Shown here one piece after another: positions 52,764-59,212 of a stretch of 63,933 nt of DNA (its first letter is position 1; every line of letters begins with the position of its first letter). A program made the translations under genes and the position numbers. Below the pieces are notes generated by a model. That model worked only from the letters and a program-made list of their open reading frames with translations, was not told where the DNA came from and searched no databases. Source of the stretch: an uncultured Prevotellaceae bacterium (GTDB lineage Bacteria; Bacteroidota; Bacteroidia; Bacteroidales; Bacteroidaceae); assembly GCA_902800435.1 (NCBI GenBank), contig CADCEQ010000036.1, positions 1 through 63,933 of the forward strand. The letters run 5' to 3'.

Positions 52764-53165
52764 ATGATTAAAAACACCCTATTACATTTTTGCCTTGCAG
52801 GACTATTTGTTGTTCTGCAAGGGTGTTGCTTTGACTCTGAAGAGGTTGATATCTACTTTAGTAACAAAACATCTGAGCCGATTTATGTGCAAATGCAATT
52901 AACAACATACAATGATGGTGATCTCGGAGGAACAAAGACTCTTTATGCAAGACCATGGTCTTTTGATAGGATTTCTCCAGATAGTACCTATAAATGGGGG
53001 GCCGTTGGGTCAAGTAATAAAGATTTTTTGTTTGTAATAGTCAGACAGAACACCATTGATAGGCATGACTCAATTTATCTATCTACACATTGTTTATATG
53101 ATAGTGCATTTTCTATGACAATGTCCCAATTAATTGAAACGGATTATCGTATTGAATACAAATAA
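52764..53165 (+). CDS. Small lipoprotein of unknown function
   Basis: This 133-residue protein has a lipobox at VLQGCC followed by DSEEVDIYFSNK. Several beta strands and four late tyrosines suggest an all-beta domain. It is markedly AT-rich compared with genes to the left, a sign of acquisition. It ends 10 bp before the next gene, so the two are likely co-transcribed. Confidence 0.65.
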   Translation: MIKNTLLHFCLAGLFVVLQGCCFDSEEVDIYFSNKTSEPIYVQMQLTTYNDGDLGGTKTLYARPWSFDRISPDSTYKWGAVGSSNKDFLFVIVRQNTIDRHDSIYLSTHCLYDSAFSMTMSQLIETDYRIEYK

Positions 53166-53175
53166 CAAGAAGGAA

Positions 53176-54300
53176 ATGAAAAAACTATCGGCAATTGGGC
53201 TTATGATAGCCTGTGGCGTCCTGCTGGGCGCTTGTGAAAAAGGCTCCGACAAGGACGATGATGGCGTTGTATTGATGGAGGAGGTGCTTGATGCCGTCTA
53301 TGTGGTCAATGCCGGCAATGCTGCCGCCTCCATACCTGCCAGCATCACGGTGGTGGATGTCAGGAACCGCAGGGCGACGCAGAACCTGTACAGGACGCAG
53401 AACGGGAGTGACATGGTGTCGACGCCTTCTGACATGGTGACGGCCTGGTTAAGCAAACGTATCTTTGTTGTCTATCCAGATAAGGACCTGCTGGAGGAGA
53501 TTGACGGCCAGACGCTGAAGTCGCTGAAGAAGATTTCCACGACAGGACTGTTTGGCAACAAGGGCAAAGGCCCCAGAAAGATGATGTGGCATTGGAAAAA
53601 ACTGTTAGTACTCACCGATGCCGGCTACGTGCTGAGTTTTTCGGGCGACGCGCTGGAGGCAGAGGCAGCCTACGAAGTAGGTCCAGGGGCAACGGCCATG
53701 TACACTACGAAGGAAAACGCCATTGAGGTGCTCCATTCCGGGCAGGGGACAGAGGCTCCCTGCATATCGAGTGTAAGCTTTTATGGCAATCCTGCACCAT
53801 ATACCATTACTTCCGAACTATTGACAAATCCTGTGGAGTATATCCGTGTATTTGACGACAGCTACGCAGCCTTCATCCTGAATGCCGGGAGCGACGGCAA
53901 GGCGGGGAGTGTCATTCAGAGGCAGTGGGGCAAGGAGCCCGAGCTGCGTAAGATTGCTGATGCCACTTTCGCGTGCAACGGAAATGACTCCAAAGGCACT
54001 GCGCTTTATATGGTGAACACGTCAGCAGCCGGGGCCAAGCCAACCTATAGCAAGTATGACATCTTGACAAATACTGTCAGTACCTTCATAGAAAACGGTG
54101 AACAGTATCCTACCGCCATTGCCACTGATTATGCGTATCACAATACCATCTGCGTCACTTCGCGTCCGTCGGCAGACAAAAACAGCACGGCAAATGGCCA
54201 TGTGACCATTTACAGCCACGAAGGCCAGTTGCAAGGGAAGTATGAAGTGGGTGTGAACCCCTCTCTCATCGACTTTGGCTATGTCATGGTTTACGAGTGA
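53176..54300 (+). CDS. Beta-propeller lipoprotein (YncE/DUF5074-like)
   Basis: This 374-residue lipoprotein has a lipobox at LLGACEKGSDKDDDG, the acidic start seen in Bacteroidota lipoproteins. It then has repeated blade-like units (VYVVNAGN, RIFVVYPDKDLLEEIDGQTL, LYMVNTSAAG). The layout resembles DUF5074/YncE-type surface propellers. Ligand unknown. The start is ATG 53176, where the signal sequence begins. Confidence 0.7.
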   Translation: MKKLSAIGLMIACGVLLGACEKGSDKDDDGVVLMEEVLDAVYVVNAGNAAASIPASITVVDVRNRRATQNLYRTQNGSDMVSTPSDMVTAWLSKRIFVVYPDKDLLEEIDGQTLKSLKKISTTGLFGNKGKGPRKMMWHWKKLLVLTDAGYVLSFSGDALEAEAAYEVGPGATAMYTTKENAIEVLHSGQGTEAPCISSVSFYGNPAPYTITSELLTNPVEYIRVFDDSYAAFILNAGSDGKAGSVIQRQWGKEPELRKIADATFACNGNDSKGTALYMVNTSAAGAKPTYSKYDILTNTVSTFIENGEQYPTAIATDYAYHNTICVTSRPSADKNSTANGHVTIYSHEGQLQGKYEVGVNPSLIDFGYVMVYE

Positions 54301-54331
54301 ATAAAAGGAAAACATAGTGATCAGGGGACTC

Positions 54332-54339
54332 TAACTTTG
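54332..54339 (+). promoter_or_regulatory. -7 element for the 54.4-kb lipoprotein
   Basis: TAACTTTG, about 95 bases before ATG 54435. Confidence 0.45.
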
Positions 54340-54434
54340 CGCTCTAATAATAAAAGTGGAATGAAAATTTGCATATTTCAGGACTCTGATTACTTTATAA
54401 AAACATGTCAAACAAAACAAAATAAAATAGAACA

Positions 54435-54869
54435 ATGGAGAAACGTGTAAAAACATACAGTGTTGCGGCAACGGTGGCGATGGCTGCCGTGTTGCTGTCA
54501 TCGTGTGCCACGATTGTGGCAGGCGGGGCACCGAAGATTACCATCAACGGTGACGTGCCAGAGCCAGTGACCATCGAGACGGAAGAGGCGGCCTATATAG
54601 ACGTGACGCTTCCGGCCTTGGTAAAAGTGAAGCGCCACCACATAGACGGGCAGCGCATCAAGATAACATCGGAAAATTACGAGTATAACGACATTATGCT
54701 GAGGAAGACGCTGAACGACTGGACGCTCGGCAACATCCTTATCGGCGGTCTCATCGGTTGGGGCGTTGACCTTGGAACGAACTGCGTCAGCAAACCTGCG
54801 CAGACGGAGTTCACTATAACACCAAAGCCAAAGGGTCGAAATGAATCCACGAAGGAGAACAAAGAGTAA
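54435..54869 (+). CDS. Small lipoprotein with glycine-rich hydrophobic segment
   Basis: This 144-residue protein has a lipobox (VLLSSCATI), a beta-rich PEGA-like middle (KITINGDVPEPVTIETEE) and a second hydrophobic stretch (GNILIGGLIGWGVDLG) near residue 105. The end is polar and Lys/Glu-rich. The family is not recognised. Its stop is followed 15 bases later by the shared 18-bp box. Confidence 0.65.
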   Translation: MEKRVKTYSVAATVAMAAVLLSSCATIVAGGAPKITINGDVPEPVTIETEEAAYIDVTLPALVKVKRHHIDGQRIKITSENYEYNDIMLRKTLNDWTLGNILIGGLIGWGVDLGTNCVSKPAQTEFTITPKPKGRNESTKENKE

Positions 54870-54883
54870 CCTCCAAAACGAGA

Positions 54884-54901
54884 AAAGCAATGAGTCCGTA
54901 A
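54884..54901 (+). promoter_or_regulatory. 18-bp box AAAGCAATGAGTCCGTAA, copy 1
   Basis: It lies 15 bp upstream of the -33 TTTG at 54917. An identical copy lies 16 bp upstream of the next promoter, and a related version is at 61416-61430. Confidence 0.6.
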
Positions 54902-54916
54902 AAAAAGTATCAAACA

Positions 54917-54955
54917 TTTGGGCGTTTCAAAGATTTGCATTACCTTTACGCCCAA
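54917..54955 (+). promoter_or_regulatory. Promoter with flanking inverted repeat
   Basis: TTTG (54917-54920) and TACCTTTA (54941-54948) are 20 bp apart; the last base departs from the usual G. TTGGGCGT (54918-54925) and ACGCCCAA (54948-54955) form a perfect 8-bp inverted repeat centred 30 bp apart, which would sit over both promoter elements. Confidence 0.55.
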
Positions 54956-55055
54956 GAGCCAATAAAACAAAAGGGTAAACGTTTAAATTTTTGAAATATA
55001 ACGTCAGGAGAGAGCGGATGATACCGTCCCTCTCTCCTTAATAAAGAGAATGATA

Positions 55056-55562
55056 ATGAAAAAAAACAGTATGTTTTTGATGAGTAGTGCGTTGATGTTG
55101 GTTTCCGCCTTCTGCGGATGTAACAGCGACAGCGACAGCGATTCGGGCATTCAGGTGAGAAACTTCGCAAATACTGGATGCAAGCCAATGGAAACGAGGG
55201 GTGAAGAAGGCCAGACAGGTAAAACGGTGGAGTACATTGAATACAAAGGTATGGAAGATGGCTTCCTGTCGTTCAAGCATGTCAATGCCCAGTTTACTTG
55301 TTACAGTCAACCGAGGATAGAAGCCACTGTCTCGGGCTCTGAAATAACCATTCGGGAGTACGAATATCATCCGACTGAAGACTATATAAGTGCCACATGC
55401 GATTGCCCATACGACCTCTACTGTGAAGTAGGCCCTCTTGATGCCGGGAAATATACCATCATTATCTGCCAAGGTGAAGGCAAATATGAGCTGTCACGCT
55501 TCACAATAGATTATTCTAAGGGACTGGACGACAAGAACACTATACGAGAGTGGCCTTGGTAG
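55056..55562 (+). CDS. Lipoprotein with CxCPY-type domain
   Basis: This 168-residue lipoprotein has lipobox CGCNSDSDSDSG. Its single domain contains ATCDCPYDLYCEVGPLDAGKY and a FTIDY end. This matches in order the N-terminal region of the next gene (DCTCPYSVYFTIRNVKAESFY), so the two share a domain not named here. An upstream ATG at 55050 is possible. Confidence 0.7.
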   Translation: MKKNSMFLMSSALMLVSAFCGCNSDSDSDSGIQVRNFANTGCKPMETRGEEGQTGKTVEYIEYKGMEDGFLSFKHVNAQFTCYSQPRIEATVSGSEITIREYEYHPTEDYISATCDCPYDLYCEVGPLDAGKYTIIICQGEGKYELSRFTIDYSKGLDDKNTIREWPW

Positions 55563-55579
55563 GTAGAATAAAGCGAGAT

Positions 55580-55597
55580 AAAGCAATGAGTCCGTAA
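55580..55597 (+). promoter_or_regulatory. 18-bp box AAAGCAATGAGTCCGTAA, copy 2
   Basis: Identical to 54884-54901 and 16 bp upstream of the -33 TTTG at 55614. Confidence 0.6.
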
Positions 55598-55613
55598 GAT
55601 AATCTGCAAATTA

Positions 55614-55645
55614 TTTGGCAATGTGCATTATTTTCGATAATTTTG
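55614..55645 (+). promoter_or_regulatory. Promoter of the BspA-like lipoprotein gene
   Basis: TTTG 55614-55617 and TAATTTTG 55638-55645 are 20 bp apart. The leader then contains the 55657-55687 hairpin. Confidence 0.7.
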
Positions 55646-55656
55646 CACCCAGTTGA

Positions 55657-55687
55657 GTATAACAAAAGAACCGTCCCTCTGTTATAC
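55657..55687 (+). repeat. Small palindromic element, copy a
   Basis: GTATAACA and TGTTATAC (8-bp perfect arms) enclose AAAGAACCGTCCCTC. It lies in the leader of the LRR gene. Confidence 0.7.
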
Positions 55688-55719
55688 GGCGACCGTTTGA
55701 AAACTAAAAACATAGAAAG

Positions 55720-56874
55720 ATGAATATGAAACTAAAGAACATCATTACAGCGGCTGTTGCATTCGCCGCTATGTCATTGGGCATTTCATGTATGAACAAC
55801 ACGGACTCTCCTGTTACCGAAGTGGAGGAAACACCTGAAGCGAGCGACGCTACAGATACTGGCTGTCAGTACAATAGCCGTTCTGCTGAGCCTGGGAGTC
55901 AGACCCCGGCCATCGTTCTGACGAAGGAGGGCGACAACATCTCGTGCGAACTCATCAACTATAGTGCGAACTGTGGTGTATCTTACTTTGATATTAACAC
56001 GGAATACATAAAAGGGAAAGGACACCCCGACTCTTTGTTCGTAGATGTGAATCCCGTCATACCGAGGGAGATGGATTGCACGTGTCCTTACTCCGTCTAC
56101 TTCACCATTCGCAACGTGAAGGCAGAGAGTTTCTACTTGTATTGTGATTGGTATGCTGGTATGGTGTCGTTCAAGGAATCCAGCCAAGTGACGATAGAAC
56201 GCCAACTCAAGGAGGTGACGATAGACGGCTCAAAATACCGGCTGTTGTTGCCTGGAGAGGTGGCTGGACTGAAGAGTATGGTTGAGTGCAAAGGTGAACT
56301 GCGTGTCCCGTCAACAATCAACTACGATGGGAAGAACTACAAAGTTATGATGCTGGACTATAGTGCACTCTGGCATCTTCCTGAAGTGACTAAAGTCATT
56401 CTGCCAAAGTCCATTCGTAGCATAGTAGGGACGTTTTCAACAAATATCCTGCTTCTCGACCCCAGCTTAGAGACTGTTGAGGTGGAGGAAGGCAGTAGTC
56501 TGTTCAGTTCTATCGATGGCATATTGTACTCCAGCAATGGTAAGATGCTCTACTGCTATCCCGCTGGCAACAAGCGAACCTCTTACACAGTACCTGATGG
56601 TGTGGAGAAGATTGGGAAAGATGCTTTCGCCTCAAACCAGAACCTGAAAACTGTCCGGTTCCCGGAGTCAGTCGTTACAATGGGCAGAGGAGTGTTTTCA
56701 GAATGTACGAGTCTGGAGTCCATCTACCTCCCGTTCAAATTGGATAAGATAGAATTTGATGGGATAGACTATTTTGTTTTCGGTAACATAAAGTCTTCGC
56801 CTACCATCTATGTCCTAGAGTCTGAGATGGAGAACATCAAGGTTTTATACAAAGGGCCGGTGCTTCCGTTATAA
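55720..56874 (+). CDS. BspA-like (LRR_5) lipoprotein with N-terminal CxCPY domain
   Basis: This 384-residue lipoprotein has lipobox LGISCMNNTDS. The first part (about 40-150) is the CxCPY domain shared with the previous gene. Residues about 200-375 are leucine-rich repeats of the BspA type (LPEVTKVILPKSIRSIVG, GVEKIGKDAFASNQNLKTVRFPESV, GRGVFSECTSLESIYLPF). BspA-type proteins are surface adhesins in oral and gut Bacteroidota. Downstream comes a region of gene remnants. Confidence 0.82.
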   Translation: MNMKLKNIITAAVAFAAMSLGISCMNNTDSPVTEVEETPEASDATDTGCQYNSRSAEPGSQTPAIVLTKEGDNISCELINYSANCGVSYFDINTEYIKGKGHPDSLFVDVNPVIPREMDCTCPYSVYFTIRNVKAESFYLYCDWYAGMVSFKESSQVTIERQLKEVTIDGSKYRLLLPGEVAGLKSMVECKGELRVPSTINYDGKNYKVMMLDYSALWHLPEVTKVILPKSIRSIVGTFSTNILLLDPSLETVEVEEGSSLFSSIDGILYSSNGKMLYCYPAGNKRTSYTVPDGVEKIGKDAFASNQNLKTVRFPESVVTMGRGVFSECTSLESIYLPFKLDKIEFDGIDYFVFGNIKSSPTIYVLESEMENIKVLYKGPVLPL

Positions 56875-56892
56875 AACTCCCTCCAAAAAGTT

Positions 56893-56921
56893 ATATAACA
56901 AAAGAACCGCCCTCTGCTATA
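56893..56921 (+). repeat. Small palindromic element, copy b (degenerate)
   Basis: TATATAACAAAAGAACCGCC followed by CTCTGCTATA, matching copy a at most positions; the arms pair less well (TATA-type ends). Confidence 0.55.
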
Positions 56922-56926
56922 GCGGC

Positions 56927-57064
56927 GTGAAAATCCGCAAGGTCGACGTCGGAGCCGTCGACTTCATCCGCGACATGGCCATGGTCCGCATCGTCTACGA
57001 GGGCCGCGACACCGTTGCCAATTCCATGACCAAGCTCTCGAAGGGCCAGCTCCAGGAGTTCTGA
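56927..57064 (+). pseudogene. 45-codon high-GC open frame, possible gene remnant
   Basis: GTG 56927 to TGA 57064 encodes VKIRKVDVGAVDFIRDMAMV, then RIVYEGRDTVANSMTKLSKG, then QLQEF. Codon use looks like the surrounding chromosome. It starts 5 bp after the palindromic-element relative and has no visible promoter or RBS, so it may be the 3' end of a gene cut by the element. I do not recognise the family. Confidence 0.35.
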
Positions 57065-57085
57065 AACGCCGGCAAAAACGTGTGC

Positions 57086-57142
57086 GTTTACTTCCGGCAA
57101 ACGGGGGTGTTTACTGCCGGTAAACGCCGCGTTTACTGCCGG
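57086..57142 (+). repeat. Three partial repeats of GTTTACTnCCGG
   Basis: GTTTACTTCCGGCAAAC (57086-57102), GTTTACTGCCGGTAAAC (57109-57125) and GTTTACTGCCGG (57131-57142), spaced 22-23 bp. The second has GTTTAC/GTAAAC arms. Confidence 0.7.
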
Positions 57143-57307
57143 GTAGCGCAGAAATAGATAGGAGGAAACTGCCGACGTTTCCTCCTATTTCTATGAAAGC
57201 AAAAATGTTGGATGTTGGATGTTGGATTCCGGGGAAACAGCGTGACGGTTCTTTTGTTGTACGCCGAAAAATCGGGCGAAATAGTTGGAAGTTCGGCGGG
57301 AATGTCG

Positions 57308-57315
57308 TATCTTTG
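57308..57315 (+). promoter_or_regulatory. -7 element of the truncated nucleotidyltransferase
   Basis: TATCTTTG followed 19 bases later by ATG ATG, which shows the gene once had its own start signals. Confidence 0.5.
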
Positions 57316-57333
57316 CAGCAGAGATATAGAAAC

Positions 57334-57420
57334 ATGATGGATAAAGCACAAGTCATAGACAACATCAGGCAAGTGGCCAGCTCGGTGCTGCCACAGGGCA
57401 GCAAGCTGTTCCTGTATGGT
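57334..57420 (+). pseudogene. Truncated nucleotidyltransferase (MNT-type) N-terminus
   Basis: MDKAQVIDNIRQVASSVLPQ and GSKLFLYG match the start of Bacteroidota minimal nucleotidyltransferases (MNT of HEPN-MNT antitoxin systems), in which LFLYGSRARG-x-A follows. The frame breaks exactly at the glycine of this motif, at the left arm of the 57418-57477 palindromic element. The catalytic GS-x-D core is missing. Confidence 0.65.
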
Positions 57421-57477
57421 ATAACAAAAGAACCATCTGTCCCTCAACTCATATAACAAAAGTCCCTCTGTTATACC
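57418..57477 (+). repeat. Palindromic element, copy c (longer form)
   Basis: GGTATAACA (57418-57426) and TGTTATACC (57469-57477) are perfect 9-bp arms; the interior carries two ATAACAAAAG starts and CCCTC blocks, as if two units were fused. Confidence 0.75.
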
Positions 57478-57524
57478 AGCAAATAGCAAAAGTTAGCCAT
57501 CCGCAAAAAAACAAGCTCGTTTGT

Positions 57525-57555
57525 TTTGTTCTTCTCTCATTTATTCGTATCTTTG
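57525..57555 (+). promoter_or_regulatory. Promoter of the second TPR lipoprotein
   Basis: TTTG 57525-57528 and TATCTTTG 57548-57555 are 19 bp apart. GTG 57561 lies only 5 bases later. Confidence 0.7.
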
Positions 57556-57560
57556 TACCC

Positions 57561-59060
57561 GTGAAAAGATACGTGCATAGTTTGTTGATCGTAGCGGCCG
57601 TTATAATCAGTGTGCTCCTGAGCGGTTGTACCGATAGTCACCAACAGCGGCTCCAGTTAGAGGAACTGGAGCGGCAGAACCGTGCCGACAGCGTGATGCA
57701 GGACCTCGCGCTGGCTCAGTCGCTCGCCGACCACTTCGACCGCCACGGCACCCGTAACGAGCAGCTCCGCGCCCACTACATCCTCGGCCGCACTTACACA
57801 GACTGTGGTGACCTGACTCATGCACTCGAAGCCTATCATACCGCAGCTGCCAGCGCTGACACCACGCGCGTTGACTGTGACTTTCACACCCTGTGCCTAG
57901 TGCATATTCAGATGTCGACCATCTTCCACCAGCATTACCAGCCACGAACAGCAATTGCAGAACTGTCGGAGGCTCGCCGACTGGCATATAAGGACAACGA
58001 TTCGCTGATGGCGATAGAATGTTATTTTGATCAGGCGAACGAATACGAGCGACTTGGTGATACTGCTATGGCATTTACTATTGCCTCAGATGCCGCAAGG
58101 CTCTTTGCCTCCATAGGGGAGGAAGACCGTGCTGCCGCCGCTAAAAACTCAACCGTGATGATGCTCCTGGACCAGCACCGTACTGAAGAGGCAAAGGCTG
58201 CCATCCATGCCTTTTTGGCGTCAGCTTATACCGATAGTATCGGCAATGTGGAGCTAGGACGCGAGATTTTCTACTACAAGCGGGGCCTATATTATCTGCA
58301 GACCAACCAAATTGACTCTGCAGAGTACTTCTTCCGTAAGGAACTGCGTGACGGTCTTGATGTTAATAATCAGATTGCAGGACGCAAGGGGCTGCAAAAG
58401 CTCTACGAGAAGTTAGGCCGTGCTGACTCTGTGGCCAAGTATGCAGCCGAAGGCTATGAAATGAGCGACTCCGTTTACAGCCTCTCCGAATCACAGAACG
58501 TACAGTCGCTACAGGCTATGTTCGACTACACCCACAAACAACTGTTGGTCGAGCAGAAGACCAGCGAGCTTAGGAAGACAAAGCTATATATGGTTGTGGC
58601 CGTTACATTGATGTTGTTGGCCATTTTCATCGTGGTGTATTTGGCACGAAGGCGCGCCAGGCAACATGCAGTGGCAACTGCCAAATACCAGTCAGCCATC
58701 CGAGAACTGTCGCTCGAAGACCGGCTTAGCAAATCGCCCATTACCATGCATCTGAAGAAGTTGGCTAATGCAAATCCGCCTAAGATGGCTGGTTCCGCCG
58801 ACATCAAGGCGCTGAAGACACTCTTCAGTGACAATATTCCAGCGCTTTTCGATATACTCAACTCCCAGCAGCAACTTAGTGAGCATGAGTATATGGTGTG
58901 CCTGCTGACACGCCTTGCTTTTCCGTCGGTCAGCATCGACCGCCTGACTGGCGTTTCCGAAGGTTACACGTCAAGACTAAAGAGCAGATTGTTTAAGAAA
59001 CTGGCTGGGAAAGAAGGAAACGCCAAAGATTTCGAGCATTGGATAATGGCAATTAAATAG
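57561..59060 (+). CDS. TPR lipoprotein with transmembrane segment and C-terminal HTH-like region (second copy)
   Basis: This 499-residue paralogue of 51079-52557 has lipobox VLLSGCTDS and TPR repeats (about 30-310). It has a hydrophobic segment (about 337-355) and the C-terminal block HEYMVCLLTRLAFPSVSIDRLTGVSEGYTSRLKSRLFKKL (about 448-487), like a helix-turn-helix. The first codon is GTG (57561) with a promoter just upstream, so a leaderless or near-leaderless message is expected; GTG 57573 is an alternative. Its 5' segment is nearly identical in DNA to the first copy. Confidence 0.75.
   Translation: MKRYVHSLLIVAAVIISVLLSGCTDSHQQRLQLEELERQNRADSVMQDLALAQSLADHFDRHGTRNEQLRAHYILGRTYTDCGDLTHALEAYHTAAASADTTRVDCDFHTLCLVHIQMSTIFHQHYQPRTAIAELSEARRLAYKDNDSLMAIECYFDQANEYERLGDTAMAFTIASDAARLFASIGEEDRAAAAKNSTVMMLLDQHRTEEAKAAIHAFLASAYTDSIGNVELGREIFYYKRGLYYLQTNQIDSAEYFFRKELRDGLDVNNQIAGRKGLQKLYEKLGRADSVAKYAAEGYEMSDSVYSLSESQNVQSLQAMFDYTHKQLLVEQKTSELRKTKLYMVVAVTLMLLAIFIVVYLARRRARQHAVATAKYQSAIRELSLEDRLSKSPITMHLKKLANANPPKMAGSADIKALKTLFSDNIPALFDILNSQQQLSEHEYMVCLLTRLAFPSVSIDRLTGVSEGYTSRLKSRLFKKLAGKEGNAKDFEHWIMAIK
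57645..57793 (+). repeat. 149-bp near-identical duplicate segment, copy 2
   Basis: See 51151-51299; four differences in 149 bases. Confidence 0.85.
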
Positions 59061-59155
59061 GCTTTTTCTCCGATGGAATCGGGAAAAATGCTGTAACCTT
59101 ATCGTCTGTCGAGACAGTTGACTTTATTTTGTCGACCATCTCGACAACGCTTTTC

Positions 59156-59186
59156 TTGGAGTAAGCCCACTTTTTTCTTACCTTTG
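59156..59186 (+). promoter_or_regulatory. Promoter of the T9SS-tail protein gene
   Basis: TTGG 59156-59159 and TACCTTTG 59179-59186 with 19 bp between; ATG 59213. Confidence 0.65.
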
Positions 59187-59212
59187 CACCAAACTTTACA
59201 GAATAAACAGTT

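Larger units (their letters stand above)
56875..57560 (+). other. Region of repeats and gene remnants
   Basis: It contains the 56893-56921 palindromic-element relative, an unrecognised high-GC frame, three TTTACTGCCGG-type repeats, a -7 element, a cut nucleotidyltransferase start and the 57418-57477 palindromic element, then the next TPR promoter. Confidence 0.65.

Noticed and set aside
57086..57142. A CRISPR-like array
   Set aside because: There are only three partial repeats with 5-6 bp between them, no spacer-length gaps and no cas genes.
57193..57456. An 87-residue protein from ATG 57193
   Set aside because: It joins an unrelated upstream region, the promoter and the nucleotidyltransferase remnant, so it is not one gene.
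59061..59091. A terminator after the second TPR gene
   Set aside because: GCTTTTTCTCCGA / TCGGGAAAAATGC pair well, but no T-run follows on either strand, so I do not call it a terminator.
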